Source: Neisseriaceae bacterium JH1-16
GTDB taxonomy: Bacteria > Pseudomonadota > Gammaproteobacteria > Burkholderiales > Chromobacteriaceae
Reading direction: 5' to 3'
DNA: 64,000 nucleotides
NCBI GenBank assembly: GCA_025989215.1
Contig: JAPDNP010000009.1
Location: 1-64,000, forward strand
Positions 36,615 to 46,113 of this stretch are shown in pieces. The notes beneath the pieces are model-generated. The model searched no databases. It was given only the letters and a program-made list of their open reading frames with translations, and was not told where the DNA came from. The translations under genes and the position numbers were made by a program. Position 1 is the stretch's first letter; every line of letters starts with the position of its first letter.

Positions 36615-38660
36615 ATGACCGATACCCTCAGCCCCAGCCCCGATACCCTCTCCCTCGCCGACTACCTGCAGGCCCATCAGGCCGCGCTGGTCACCACCGA
36701 CGGCAGCTATGCCCTATCGGTGCACGGCGAGATCCTGGTCGGCCAGCGGGTAGTACCGTACCACCTGGTACCCGACGAGGGTTTCCTCGGCAAGATCAAC
36801 AAATGGCGCAAGCTCGACGACGCGGCCCGCTACGCGCTGCTGCAGGAGCGCTGGAACGCCGCCGCGCGCGCGCGCCTCGAAGCGCAGCTGCTGCGCTGCG
36901 CCGAACAGATCGCGGCCATCGCCCGCGACTACGAACTGGACCCGAGCAGCGCCTACACCGCCTTCCAGGCCAAGTACGAACGGGCGCAGAGCCGCTGCGA
37001 ACTGGCGCTCGACCGGATCTCGGCCTTGCAAGGCAGCCACGCCGCCACTCGCCAGGCCGAGAAGACCCGCGACGCGATCAATCTGTCGCTCTACCCCGAG
37101 TCGTTCACCGTGGCGCAGCGCATGCAACGCCACTTCATCGCGGTGCTCGGCCCGACCAACTCGGGCAAGACCCACGCGGCGATGGAGCACCTGGCGCAGG
37201 CCAAGAGCGGCGCCTACCTCGCTCCGCTGCGGCTGTTGGCGCTGGAAAACTACCAGCGCCTGCTCGACGCCGGCGTGGCGGTCAGCCTGATCACCGGCGA
37301 GCAGCGCAAGCTGCACCCGGAGGCCACCCACGTCGCCAGCACGGTGGAGATGCTCAACCCCAACCGGGTGATCGACGTGGCGGTGATCGACGAGATCCAG
37401 CTGCTCGACGACCCGGACCGCGGTGCCGCCTGGACCGCGGCGGTCTGCGGCGTGCCGGCCAGCACCGTGTATCTGCTGGGGGCGCTGGAAGCGCGCGAGG
37501 CGATCGAATCGCTGGTCAAGCGCGTCGGCGGCACGCTGGAAGTGCACCAGCTCAAGCGCAAGTCGCCGCTGGAAATGGAAAAGCAACCGCTCGGCACGCT
37601 GAAGAACCTGCAGGCGGGCGACGTGCTGATCGCATTCTCGCGCCGCGAGGTGCTGAGCTGGCGCGATCAGGCGATCGAACAGGGCTTCGCCGTGTCAGCG
37701 ATCTACGGCAACCTGTCGCCCGAAGTGCGCCAGGCGCAGGCCGAACGCTTCATCGACGGCGAGACCAAGATCGTGGTCGGCACCGACGCGATCGGCATGG
37801 GGCTGAATACCCCGGCGCGCCGGGTGATCTTCACCACATCCAGCAAGTGGGACGGCTATAGCGAAGGCACCATCGCCGCCGCGCTGGCCAAGCAGATCGC
37901 CGGCCGGGCCGGCCGCTTCGGCGCGCATGAGACGGGCTTCGTGGCCGGCTTCGACGCCAAGACCCACCGCACCATCGCCGCGCTGCTGCAGGAGAAACTC
38001 GAACCTCTTCCGAGCACCGGCTTCTTCGTCGCGCCCAACCTCGACTACCTGCAGCAGATCTCGGCCGCCACCGGCCAGACTCAGCTGCAGCCGCTGTTGG
38101 AGCTGTTCACCAAGCACATCAATGTGCACGACGAATTCTTCCTGCCAGCCAACCTGACCGACCAACTGGAGAAGGCACGCTGGCTGGACACGCTGCCGCT
38201 CAGCTTGGCCGACCGTTTCACCTTCAGCCTGTGCCCGGTATCGACCAAGATCCCGATGCTGGAGCGCGCGCTGCAGGACTGGGCCGAATGCCGTTCCAAG
38301 CAGCGCACAGCGCCGCTGTTGCGCATGGAGGGCCGTGGCGGCCGCAACGAGCTGCAGTATCAGGAAGACACCTGCAAGCTCTATGCCGCCTATGCCTGGC
38401 TGGGCTACCGCATGCCCGACACCTTCCCCGACGGCGAGATGGCGCAGCGGCTGATGCAGTCGACCTCGGAAGAGATCGATGCGCTGCTGCAGGCGCAGAA
38501 CACCCGCCAGCGTCACGACCGGCGCCGCAGCGGCCCGGCCGGTAAGGGTAAGCCGCGCCAGACGGGGGGCGGCAAGCCTGCGGGCCGACAACCGGGTAGC
38601 GGCAGCAATGGCGGCAAGGTCGGGGGCAAGAGTGGTGGAAAACCCGGCGGAAAACGCTGA
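36615..38660 (+). CDS. SUV3-like DExH RNA helicase
   Basis: 681 aa. Helicase motif I GPTNSGKTH, motif II DEIQ (VIDEIQLLDD), motif III-like LLGAL, and motif VI QIAGRAGRFG match SUV3, the RNA helicase of the mitochondrial degradosome. A SUV3 C-terminal domain lies about 470-610 (SLADRFTFSLCPVS). The N-terminal 160 residues are a bacterial addition, and the last 50 are a Gly/Lys-rich basic tail likely to bind RNA. The function in bacteria is inferred from the family. Confidence 0.85.
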   Translation: MTDTLSPSPDTLSLADYLQAHQAALVTTDGSYALSVHGEILVGQRVVPYHLVPDEGFLGKINKWRKLDDAARYALLQERWNAAARARLEAQLLRCAEQIAAIARDYELDPSSAYTAFQAKYERAQSRCELALDRISALQGSHAATRQAEKTRDAINLSLYPESFTVAQRMQRHFIAVLGPTNSGKTHAAMEHLAQAKSGAYLAPLRLLALENYQRLLDAGVAVSLITGEQRKLHPEATHVASTVEMLNPNRVIDVAVIDEIQLLDDPDRGAAWTAAVCGVPASTVYLLGALEAREAIESLVKRVGGTLEVHQLKRKSPLEMEKQPLGTLKNLQAGDVLIAFSRREVLSWRDQAIEQGFAVSAIYGNLSPEVRQAQAERFIDGETKIVVGTDAIGMGLNTPARRVIFTTSSKWDGYSEGTIAAALAKQIAGRAGRFGAHETGFVAGFDAKTHRTIAALLQEKLEPLPSTGFFVAPNLDYLQQISAATGQTQLQPLLELFTKHINVHDEFFLPANLTDQLEKARWLDTLPLSLADRFTFSLCPVSTKIPMLERALQDWAECRSKQRTAPLLRMEGRGGRNELQYQEDTCKLYAAYAWLGYRMPDTFPDGEMAQRLMQSTSEEIDALLQAQNTRQRHDRRRSGPAGKGKPRQTGGGKPAGRQPGSGSNGGKVGGKSGGKPGGKR

Positions 38661-38666
38661 GCCCCT

Positions 38667-38692
38667 TTCGGCCAACCATAACGTTGGCCGAA
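38667..38692 (+). terminator. Inverted pair of the 10-mer repeat
   Basis: One copy of TTCGGCCAAC (38667-38676) and one of GTTGGCCGAA (38683-38692) face each other around a 6-base loop, giving a perfect 10-bp stem 7 bases after the helicase stop. Paired uptake sequences serve as terminators in Neisseria in exactly this form. Confidence 0.8.
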
Positions 38693-38707
38693 CACCCCAA
38701 GTCATGA

Positions 38708-38734
38708 AAAAAGCCGGCATCACGCCGGCTTTTT
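38708..38734. terminator. Bidirectional Rho-independent terminator
   Basis: An 11-bp stem (38708-38718 with 38724-38734), A run on the left and T run on the right, between the convergent helicase gene and the efflux operon. Confidence 0.9.
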
Positions 38735-38752
38735 CTGTTGCTCCAGGCTCGC

Positions 38753-40189
38753 CTACTTGGCGATCGCCGGCGCGTTTTCCCAGCCGCCGCCCAGCGCCAG
38801 GAACAGATTGACCTGGTCGTTCGCCAGCTGGCCGTCCGACGCCGCCAGCGCCGCCTCGTTGCTCGCCAAGGTCCGGTCGGCGTCCAGGCTGGACAGATAC
38901 GGCGAACGCCCCGCCTGGTACAGGCGGCGGTTCTGCTGCGCCACCTCACGGGCGCTGTCGCGCGCCGCGCGCAGCGCGTCGTTGCGGTCCAGCTCCTTGG
39001 CGTAGAAGCTCAGCGCCGTCTCGGTCTCGCGCAGCGCGTTCAGTACCACGCCGTCGAAATAAGCCAGCGCCGCGTCCGTATCGGCCTCGGCCGCTTTGAC
39101 CCGGGCACGCGAGCCGCTGTCCGGGATGGTCCAACTGATCAGCGGGCCGATGCCCCAGCGCTGGGTTCGGCCCTCGCCGATATGGTCGAGCACGCCGGTG
39201 TAGCCGGCCGACGCGCCGATGATGATGCTCGGATACAGGTCGGCGGTGGCCACGCCGATCTTGGCGGTGGCGGCGGCCAGTTGGCGTTCGGCGGCGCGCA
39301 CGTCCGGCCGGCGCTTAAGCAGCGCCGCGCCGTCGCCGACCGGAATCGGCTGGGCAAGCTCGGGTTCCTTGCGGCAGTCGAGCTTGGCGGCGCGCAGCTG
39401 CTGTGGAGTCTTGCCGACCAGCACCGCCAGGCGGAACAGCGCCGCGTCCTGCTCGGCCTGGAAGTGCGGCAGGTTGGCGCGCAGGCTGTCGGCCTGCGAC
39501 TGCGCCCGCGCCACGTCGGTGATGCGGCCGCGCCCGGCATCGGACAGACGACGCGCCACGTCGACGCTGCGGTTCTGCAGATCGAGCACATGCTGGGCCA
39601 CCTGCAGCTCGCGGTTGGCCGAACAGCTTTGCACATAGGCGCGCACCGTCTCGGCCGCCACCGTGACGCGGGCCAGGTCGACCGCGGCCAGGCTGGCCTC
39701 GGCGCCGGCGTGGGCGGCTTCTTCGCCGCGCGCCAGCTTGCCGAACAGATCGACCTGATAGGCCAGGTTGATGCCGCCGTCGCCCAGGTTCGCCACCGGC
39801 AGCCGTTCCTCGACCAAAAAGGCTTCGCCCGACAGCTGGGCGCGCTGCGCGCCGACCGCCACGCTGGCGTGCACATTGCGCTCAGCGTCGACCTCGGCCA
39901 TTACCGCCATCGTGCGGCGCAGGTTGGCCGAAGCGATGCGCAGATTGGTGTTGGCGGTCAGCGCCTGTTGCACCAGGCCGTCCAGCACCGGGTCCTTGTA
40001 GAGTTTCCACCAGCCGGCCGGCAACGGCGCCTGGCTCACCGCCTTGCCCTGCGTGCCGATGAACTGGCCGTTGGCGGACGGGTCTTTGATCGCGGCCTTG
40101 TCGGGCACTTTGTAGTCGGGACCGACCGTGGTGCACGCCGCCAGCGCGCCGACCAGCGCCAGGCTCAGCGTCGTCTGAAGCAGTCTCAC
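38753..40189 (-). CDS. RND/MFS-type outer-membrane efflux lipoprotein (NodT family)
   Basis: 478 aa. Lipobox LAAC at residue 19, then two OEP repeats (about 55-250 and 265-470) typical of TolC-like outer-membrane channels, with VGPDYKVP at the start and GGGWE at the end. It overlaps the upstream adaptor gene by 4 bases and should form the outer channel of this pump. Two copies of the 10-mer repeat lie inside. Confidence 0.9.
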   Translation of the reverse strand: MRLLQTTLSLALVGALAACTTVGPDYKVPDKAAIKDPSANGQFIGTQGKAVSQAPLPAGWWKLYKDPVLDGLVQQALTANTNLRIASANLRRTMAVMAEVDAERNVHASVAVGAQRAQLSGEAFLVEERLPVANLGDGGINLAYQVDLFGKLARGEEAAHAGAEASLAAVDLARVTVAAETVRAYVQSCSANRELQVAQHVLDLQNRSVDVARRLSDAGRGRITDVARAQSQADSLRANLPHFQAEQDAALFRLAVLVGKTPQQLRAAKLDCRKEPELAQPIPVGDGAALLKRRPDVRAAERQLAAATAKIGVATADLYPSIIIGASAGYTGVLDHIGEGRTQRWGIGPLISWTIPDSGSRARVKAAEADTDAALAYFDGVVLNALRETETALSFYAKELDRNDALRAARDSAREVAQQNRRLYQAGRSPYLSSLDADRTLASNEAALAASDGQLANDQVNLFLALGGGWENAPAIAK

Positions 40190-41094
40190 GATTTCGCCCC
40201 CTGCGGCTGGGCCGGCTTGGCCGCGGCCTTGTCCTGCAGCACCGAGACGGTGGCGGTGCGACCGGCGATCAGGCGGAAGTCGGCCGGCACCTCGTCGAGC
40301 GCGATGCGCACCGGAATGCGCTGCGCCAGCCGCACCCAGTTGAAGGTCGGGTTCACATTGGGCAGCAGCGAGGCGCCACTGCTGCGGTCGCGGTCCTCGA
40401 TGCCGGCGGCGATGCTCTGCACGTGGCCGCGCAGCGTGCGCGACTCGCCCATGATCTGGATGTCGACCGGCTGGTTCAGCTGCACACCGTTAAGCTTGGT
40501 CTCTTCGAAGTAGCCGTCGACGTGGAAGGAATGCGCGTCGACGATGGACAGCACCGGCCGGCCGGTCGACACATAGTCGCCCTTGCGCGGGGTGCGGTCG
40601 TTCAGATAACCGTCCACCGGGCTCACCACCTCGGTACGCTGCAGGTTGAGCTGCGCCACGCCGACCGCGGTGTCCGCCGCCGCCAGCGCCGCTTCGCCCT
40701 GCTGCACCTTGGCGTCGCTCTCCTCCTGGTTTTCCTTGGACACTAGGTCGGCCAGCGTGCGGTTACGCGCGGACTCGCGCTTGGCCTGTGCCAGTGTGGC
40801 GCGCTGCGACGCCACCGCCGCCTGCGCCTGGCGCAGCGCCAGCTCGTAGCGGGCGCGGTCGACCACGAACAGCACCTGGCCCTTCTTCACCAGCTCGTTG
40901 TCGCGGACCTTCACTTCGGTGATCAGCCCGGACACGTCCGGCGCCACCTGCACCACGTCGGCGCGGATATGGCCGTCGCGCGTCCACGGCGCGTTGGTGT
41001 AATAGTCCCAGAGATGCCGGCCAACCAGCACCGCAACGACGACAACGATCAGGGTCAGGGCGATCGGCCCCAGCTTTCGAGCGAGATTTTTCAT
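40186..41094 (-). CDS. HlyD-family efflux adaptor (AaeA-like)
   Basis: 302 aa membrane-fusion protein. One N-terminal membrane helix (about 10-30), a biotinyl-lipoyl half (VAPDVSGLITEVKVRDNELVKKGQ), a helical hairpin (about 90-150) and a beta-barrel. It links the FUSC-type inner-membrane protein to the NodT channel. Size and motifs fit AaeA, which exports aromatic carboxylic acids in E. coli. Confidence 0.88.
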   Translation of the reverse strand: MKNLARKLGPIALTLIVVVVAVLVGRHLWDYYTNAPWTRDGHIRADVVQVAPDVSGLITEVKVRDNELVKKGQVLFVVDRARYELALRQAQAAVASQRATLAQAKRESARNRTLADLVSKENQEESDAKVQQGEAALAAADTAVGVAQLNLQRTEVVSPVDGYLNDRTPRKGDYVSTGRPVLSIVDAHSFHVDGYFEETKLNGVQLNQPVDIQIMGESRTLRGHVQSIAAGIEDRDRSSGASLLPNVNPTFNWVRLAQRIPVRIALDEVPADFRLIAGRTATVSVLQDKAAAKPAQPQGAKS

Positions 41095-41300
41095 GATTGC
41101 AACCAGTGGGTCAGCGCGACCGTGCCCCCGAGCACGATCACATAAAGGGCAAAGTTGAACAGCGAGCGGTGCCAGATCACCTTATAGAGACCGAGCCGCG
41201 CCAGCACGAAGCGCAGGCAACCGGTCAGGGCGAAGGCAATCAGCATCAGCGCCAGGAGACTGGGGATGAACACCCCGTAGATATCGATTTCGCCAATCAT
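41091..41300 (-). CDS. DUF1656 small membrane protein (AaeX-like)
   Basis: 69 aa, two membrane helices, beginning MIGEIDIYGVFIPSLLALML, the DUF1656 signature. It accompanies AaeA/AaeB pumps; its role is unknown. It overlaps both neighbours by 4 bases, showing a tightly coupled operon. Confidence 0.88.
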   Translation of the reverse strand: MIGEIDIYGVFIPSLLALMLIAFALTGCLRFVLARLGLYKVIWHRSLFNFALYVIVLGGTVALTHWLQS

Positions 41301-43360
41301 TGGCTGGCTCCGAGGCTAGGGGCGGGATCTAAAGGGTTGGCTGCGGCAGCGGGTTGCTCGGCCGCCGGAAACAGCGTCACGCGCAATTCCACCAGCGCGT
41401 TGAGCGCCTCGCGGCTGGCGGCGTTGTATTCGCCGGCCACCGTGGCATGGATCGCCGCGTCGATGCCCACCGCCAGCTGCGCCGGCGCGGCCAGCGGGCG
41501 GCGCTCGTCGGCGCAACGCTGGTAATGCGCGGCCACCGCCTGCAGCACCTGCTGGACCAGGCTCTGCGCCGGTTCGGCCAGGCGGTGTTCGTCGCGCTGC
41601 AGGTCGAGCGTGCTGAAGCCGACGCGCAGCTCGGCAAAACCATCGGTCAGCTTGTCGTGGCCGCTGGCGGCCAGCCGCGGCATCAACAGCGACAGGCGGT
41701 CGAGCATCAGCGCGGTCAGCGTGGCGTAGTCCCCGTGGTGGCGGCCGCCAGCCATGCTCGCCAGCGCGCGCCAGCTGGAGTGCACCAGGCGACGCATCGC
41801 CAGATCGGCGCCGAACGGCCGGGTCAGCATCACCCACACCAGCGCGAACAGCACCCCGACCACGCCGGCGATATTGCCGTTCATGAAGCCGAGGAAGTCC
41901 GCATCGTAGGCGCCCTGCAGGCCGAGGAAGGTGGCGGTGTTCACCCCCAGCAGCATCGCGGCCATATTGAATCTCGGTTGCGGGATCAGCACGCCGATGC
42001 ACAGGAACGGCAGCGCCATCATCGCCACCAGCGTCTCGAATTCATGCGCGGCCGGAATGATCACAAACAGCATCACCGCCGACAGCAAGACGCTGACGCA
42101 GGTCCAGACGAAGAAGGTCTTGATCAGCGGCGCCGGCTCGTCCAGCGAGGCGAAGAAGCAGCACGCCACCCCACCGAGGATCACGCCGCTGACGCCGTCG
42201 TCCCAGCCCAGGCCGATCCAGACCAGGCTGGCGATAAAGGTGCCCAGCGACGCCACGCCGGCCGAAAACACCATCATGCCGTAGTCGTAATGGCGGTTCT
42301 TGCCGCCGACTTCCCAACGGCTGTACGCCGGTTGCCAGCCGGTGCCGGCTTCGCCGTCGGCGATCATCCGCTGCAGCGACAGACAGTCCTGCCACAGGTA
42401 GATCAGTGAGCGCAGCCGTGCCCGCGCATGGGCGACGACCAGCTCGGCCCAGCCCAGACCGGCCACTTCGGCCGGCGAGGCCAGTTCGGCCAACAGCCGT
42501 TCGGCCTCGGCGCGGGCGCCATCCCGGTCGCGGCGGCACATCCAGTCGGCGATCTCGGCCATCTGGCGGGGCAGTTCGTCCGGCACACCCTGCGGCAGCT
42601 GGCGCAACTCGGCAACGTTGGCCGAAAGCGAGGACAGGATGGGCAGCAGCATGCTCATGCGGCCACGCAGCTCGCGGGCGTGGCGTACGATCTGTGCGCT
42701 ATCCGCGTCGTAGGAAAGCTGGGAAATCAGCTGGTCGAGCGCCAGGATATCGGCCGCCAAGCGGTGGCGGCTGGCCGGCCCGCGGTCGGCGGCGCGCTCC
42801 GGGGCCAGCGACTCGGCGGCCCAGGCCGACGCGTCCCTCAGCCAGGTATGCAGACGGGCGCTGAGCACCGGCGTCACCTTGCTCGGAAACACCAGCCCGG
42901 CCACCACGCTAGCGCAGACGATGCCCAGCAGAATCTCTTCGCTACGGGCCACCGCAGTATCGAACACCAGCTCGGGGTGGAACACCGAAGGCAGGCCGAT
43001 GATCAGCAGCGAATAGGCCGCCAGCATGAAGACATAACTACGCGGAGTACGGTCGAGCAACGACAGGTAGAGCAGCGTCCCCATCCACAAGGACACCACC
43101 AGGCTGAGCATCACCGGTGCATTGACGAACAGCGGCACGAACACCACCGCTGCCACCGCACCGATCAGGGTGCCGCAGGCGCGGTACAGCGCCTTGGAGC
43201 GGGTGGCGCCGGTCAGCGGGTGCGACACGATGTACACGGTCGCCATCGCCCAGTAGGGGCGCGGCAGGCCGAGCATCAGCGCGATGTAGAGCGCCAGCAT
43301 GGCAGCGGTGAAAGCCTTGGCCGAAAACAGCCAGTCTCGCCAGGAGGGCAAGGTGATCAT
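41297..43360 (-). CDS. FUSC-family inner-membrane efflux protein (AaeB-like)
   Basis: 687 aa. Two blocks of about five or six membrane helices (roughly 15-165 and 350-500) around cytosolic helical domains, as in AaeB/fusaric-acid resistance proteins. LPRPYWAMATVYIVSHPLTGATRSKALYR split after 20 residues: the family motif starts at residue 29. It probably exports aromatic acids or related inhibitors by proton exchange. Substrate is inferred. Confidence 0.88.
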   Translation of the reverse strand: MITLPSWRDWLFSAKAFTAAMLALYIALMLGLPRPYWAMATVYIVSHPLTGATRSKALYRACGTLIGAVAAVVFVPLFVNAPVMLSLVVSLWMGTLLYLSLLDRTPRSYVFMLAAYSLLIIGLPSVFHPELVFDTAVARSEEILLGIVCASVVAGLVFPSKVTPVLSARLHTWLRDASAWAAESLAPERAADRGPASRHRLAADILALDQLISQLSYDADSAQIVRHARELRGRMSMLLPILSSLSANVAELRQLPQGVPDELPRQMAEIADWMCRRDRDGARAEAERLLAELASPAEVAGLGWAELVVAHARARLRSLIYLWQDCLSLQRMIADGEAGTGWQPAYSRWEVGGKNRHYDYGMMVFSAGVASLGTFIASLVWIGLGWDDGVSGVILGGVACCFFASLDEPAPLIKTFFVWTCVSVLLSAVMLFVIIPAAHEFETLVAMMALPFLCIGVLIPQPRFNMAAMLLGVNTATFLGLQGAYDADFLGFMNGNIAGVVGVLFALVWVMLTRPFGADLAMRRLVHSSWRALASMAGGRHHGDYATLTALMLDRLSLLMPRLAASGHDKLTDGFAELRVGFSTLDLQRDEHRLAEPAQSLVQQVLQAVAAHYQRCADERRPLAAPAQLAVGIDAAIHATVAGEYNAASREALNALVELRVTLFPAAEQPAAAANPLDPAPSLGASQ

Positions 43361-43378
43361 AGTGCGAAATCGCCAGGG

Positions 43379-43834
43379 TCAAGACGTGATTGAATGGGTG
43401 GGAGAGGCCGCCTGTTCCAGCGCATGAAAGACGCGCAGCGTCGCTTCCAGATCCTGCCGGCTGATTTCTTTAAACACGCTCGCTCTCAGTTTGACCAGCT
43501 CGGCCTCGATTTTCCCGACCAGCGCCCGGCCCTCTTCGGTAAACCACAGCGTGTTGGCGCGCCGGTCGGTGGCGCCGCGCTCGCGCCGCACCAGACCCGC
43601 GTCGCTGAGCTGGTCGATCTGGCGCACCAGCGACGCGCCCTCGATGCCGATCTGCTCGGCCAGCGCAGCCTGGTTCACCCCCTCGCCCAGCCGGCCGATG
43701 AACACCAGCGCCGTCGCGCACGATGGCGACACGCCGTAGACGGTCACCACATCGTGGGAGACCTGTCGCCAGCGCCGCCCCACCTGGAGCAGCGCGCCGG
43801 TCAGCTGCAGACGCAACACATCAATGTTTTCCAT
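43379..43834 (-). CDS. MarR-family transcriptional regulator
   Basis: 151 aa winged-helix regulator. Recognition region ALAEQIGIEGASLVRQIDQL and wing GLVRRERGATDRRANTLWFT are typical. It is first gene of the efflux operon, 18 bases upstream of the FUSC gene, and probably represses it until an aromatic ligand binds. The start at 43834 is chosen because the conserved part begins at MENIDVLRLQ and an operator occupies the DNA just upstream. Confidence 0.88.
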   Translation of the reverse strand: MENIDVLRLQLTGALLQVGRRWRQVSHDVVTVYGVSPSCATALVFIGRLGEGVNQAALAEQIGIEGASLVRQIDQLSDAGLVRRERGATDRRANTLWFTEEGRALVGKIEAELVKLRASVFKEISRQDLEATLRVFHALEQAASPTHSITS

Positions 43835-43854
43835 GATTAATATTACCCTGGTTA

Positions 43855-43876
43855 CTATTAGCTGGCAAACTAATAG
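43855..43876 (-). promoter_or_regulatory. Palindromic operator for the MarR regulator
   Basis: CTATTAG (43855-43861) and CTAATAG (43870-43876) form an inverted repeat with 8-base spacing, 20 bases before the marR start. On the minus strand TTGCTA and TAGTAA, 16 bases apart, look like -35 and -10, so a bound repressor would block the promoter: autoregulation is likely. Confidence 0.65.
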
Positions 43877-44257
43877 CAAGGTATCAATCACCTCACACCA
43901 CCGGCGCCCAGCCGCGCACCGCGCCCTCCCACTGCTTCATCCTAAACCGCGACGATCCACACTTCTGCCGCCGGCTGGCGACAATGCTTCGCGTAAAAAC
44001 AACCCAAAATTCATAAAAAAATAATCCATGATGATGGATTGGATTTCCGCTTCGCGGCGAAATAGCCAATAAGCACAGCCAAAACAATCACCCGCCTAGT
44101 GTCTCGACATCAAGTTGATAACTTATATGCATATATGTGCGTCGAACCATTCGTTCGTACTAAGTTTTTCGCGGGATAGACTGAAGAACAATTTTCCTGG
44201 GCGCACCCTGCATCGGCTGGCGCCCTGGCCGTATTTCCTAACTTCGGAGGCGCTGGG
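43877..44257. other. Gene-free stretch upstream of the Cache chemoreceptor
   Basis: About 380 bases, AT-rich around 44000-44160. No gene; no sigma-28 promoter of good quality was seen. CGGAGG at about 44245 is the ribosome binding site of the next gene. Confidence 0.5.
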
Positions 44258-45886
44258 ATGATTCCGGAAACAACGATTCGTCAAAAGCTGTGGCTATTGA
44301 CGCTACTGGTCTTGGTATTCGTGTCGGCGGTGGCCGGCTGGGTGCTGTTCAAGGAACGCGAAGGGCTGCTGGATGCGCGCCGCACCAGCACCAGCCATCT
44401 GGTCGACGCGAGCTACTCGATCCTGCAGCACTACGGCCGGTTGGCCGAACAGGGCAAGCTGCCGCTGGCCGAGGCGCAGGCCACCGCCGCCGATGCCATC
44501 GCCAGCCTGCGCTACGAAAACGGCAACTACTTCGCGCTCTACGACACCAACTACCGCATGCTGCGCCACCCGATCAAACCGGAAATGAACGGCAAGGACC
44601 AGAGCGGCCTGAAGGACCCGAACGGCGCCCGCCCGGTGGTGTTGCTGGTGGATGCCGCCCGCCGCGGCAAGGGGGAATTCGTCGACTACCAATGGGCCAA
44701 GCCCGGCCATGACCAGCCGGTCGACAAGGTCAGCACCAGCCGACTCTACGCGCCCTGGGGCTGGGTAGTGGCCACCGGCGTCTATGTGGACGACGTCGAG
44801 GCCGAGTTCGAGCACAAGGCCTGGCTCCTGGGTGGCTGGATCGGCGCGGGTCTGCTGTTGCTGCTGTTGTTGTCCTGGCGCATTGCGCACAGCATCAGCC
44901 GTCCGTTGGAAGATCTGCGCGACCGGATGAGCGAGATCGCCCGCTCGGGCGACCTGACTGACGACGGCACCCGCCCGCAGGGCGGCGGCGAGGTCGGCCA
45001 GATCGGCGCGGCGTTCTATTCCTTGATCGACCGCTTCCGGCTGATCCTGCAGGAGGTGAGCCAGGGCTCGCGCACGGTATCCGCGGAGCTCGCCCAGCTG
45101 TCGCACAATCTGAAGCAGATCGAAGACAGCTCGGCCACCCAGAACGAATCGGCAATGGCGACCGCCGCCACGGTGGAGCAGATCAGCACCAGCATCGCGC
45201 AGATCACCTCCCACCTGGGCGAAGTGGCAGCGCTGTCGGAGCAGGCACGCGGCCTGACCCTCGACGGCCGCAACGCAGTCGATCGCGCCACCGGCGAGAT
45301 GGAGCGCATCGCCACCTCGGTGGGCGAGTCGAGCCTGGAGGTGCAGACGCTGGGCGAGCGCTCGCAACAGATCTCCAGCATCGTCGGCACCATCCGCGAC
45401 ATCGCCGACCAGACCAATCTGCTGGCGCTGAACGCGGCGATCGAAGCGGCGCGCGCCGGCGAACAGGGCCGCGGTTTCGCGGTGGTGGCCGACGAGGTGC
45501 GCAAGTTGGCCGAACGCACCAGCGAGGCCACCAAGCAGATCACCACGATGACCGACTCGATCCAGCGCGACACCGGCCAGGCGGTGCAGCGCATCCAGGA
45601 CGTCAGCACCCAGGCGCGCCAGGGGGTGACGCTGACCGACGAGGCCAGCACCAAGGTGTCGAGCATCGACGAGCGCACCCGCGAGGTGTCGGGCATCATC
45701 GGCGACATCGCCACCGCCTCGGGCGAGCAGTCCAAGGCCAGCCTGGAGATCGCCCGCAATGTCGAATCGATCTCGCAGATGAGCCAGCAGAACACCCGCG
45801 CCATCGGCGACATCGCCGCTGCCTCGGCGCGCTTGGCGGCGATGGCGCAACATCTGGACCAGGCGGTGGCACAGTTCCGGGTCTGA
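44258..45886 (+). CDS. Cache-domain methyl-accepting chemotaxis protein
   Basis: 542 aa. First membrane helix about 11-31, a single-Cache-2 periplasmic domain (about 35-185; [22 protein letters not shown] and [16 protein letters not shown]), second helix 188-210, HAMP, then the signalling domain with [20 protein letters not shown]. Cache-2 receptors sense small organic acids such as propionate or malate. The ligand cannot be read here. Two 10-mer repeats lie inside, one in KLAERT. Confidence 0.93.
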   Translation: MIPETTIRQKLWLLTLLVLVFVSAVAGWVLFKEREGLLDARRTSTSHLVDASYSILQHYGRLAEQGKLPLAEAQATAADAIASLRYENGNYFALYDTNYRMLRHPIKPEMNGKDQSGLKDPNGARPVVLLVDAARRGKGEFVDYQWAKPGHDQPVDKVSTSRLYAPWGWVVATGVYVDDVEAEFEHKAWLLGGWIGAGLLLLLLLSWRIAHSISRPLEDLRDRMSEIARSGDLTDDGTRPQGGGEVGQIGAAFYSLIDRFRLILQEVSQGSRTVSAELAQLSHNLKQIEDSSATQNESAMATAATVEQISTSIAQITSHLGEVAALSEQARGLTLDGRNAVDRATGEMERIATSVGESSLEVQTLGERSQQISSIVGTIRDIADQTNLLALNAAIEAARAGEQGRGFAVVADEVRKLAERTSEATKQITTMTDSIQRDTGQAVQRIQDVSTQARQGVTLTDEASTKVSSIDERTREVSGIIGDIATASGEQSKASLEIARNVESISQMSQQNTRAIGDIAAASARLAAMAQHLDQAVAQFRV

Positions 45887-45915
45887 CGCCGCGCCCTGAT
45901 ACGCTTGCACACTAC

Positions 45916-45960
45916 AACGGGACGCCACCGCATTCGGATCGCGGTGGCGTCCCGTTTCGT
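45916..45960 (+). terminator. Terminator after the chemoreceptor gene
   Basis: A 16-bp perfect stem (45916-45931 with 45941-45956), 9-base loop and a T-rich tail. Confidence 0.85.
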
Positions 45961-46113
45961 TTGGCTGTCCTGGCACCCCGAGCGCGGTGCCTAGCGCGGG
46001 ATCGCGGTCGCGCAAAGACAGAATCCGACAAGACGAAGTCGCCCCCCCCCAGCGAGAACGCATCCTTAGGAGCCGGCTCGCCAGGCTCCCCAAGCCCATG
46101 CCCCATACAGCGT

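Noticed and set aside
38738-40513. A 591-codon open frame on the plus strand
   Set aside because: Fully antisense to the NodT and AaeA-like genes, which have clear motifs and coupled overlaps; no start signal.
46042-46050. A run of nine C as a phase-variation tract
   Set aside because: It lies between genes, downstream of a terminator and past the stop of lhr, so slippage there would not switch a reading frame.
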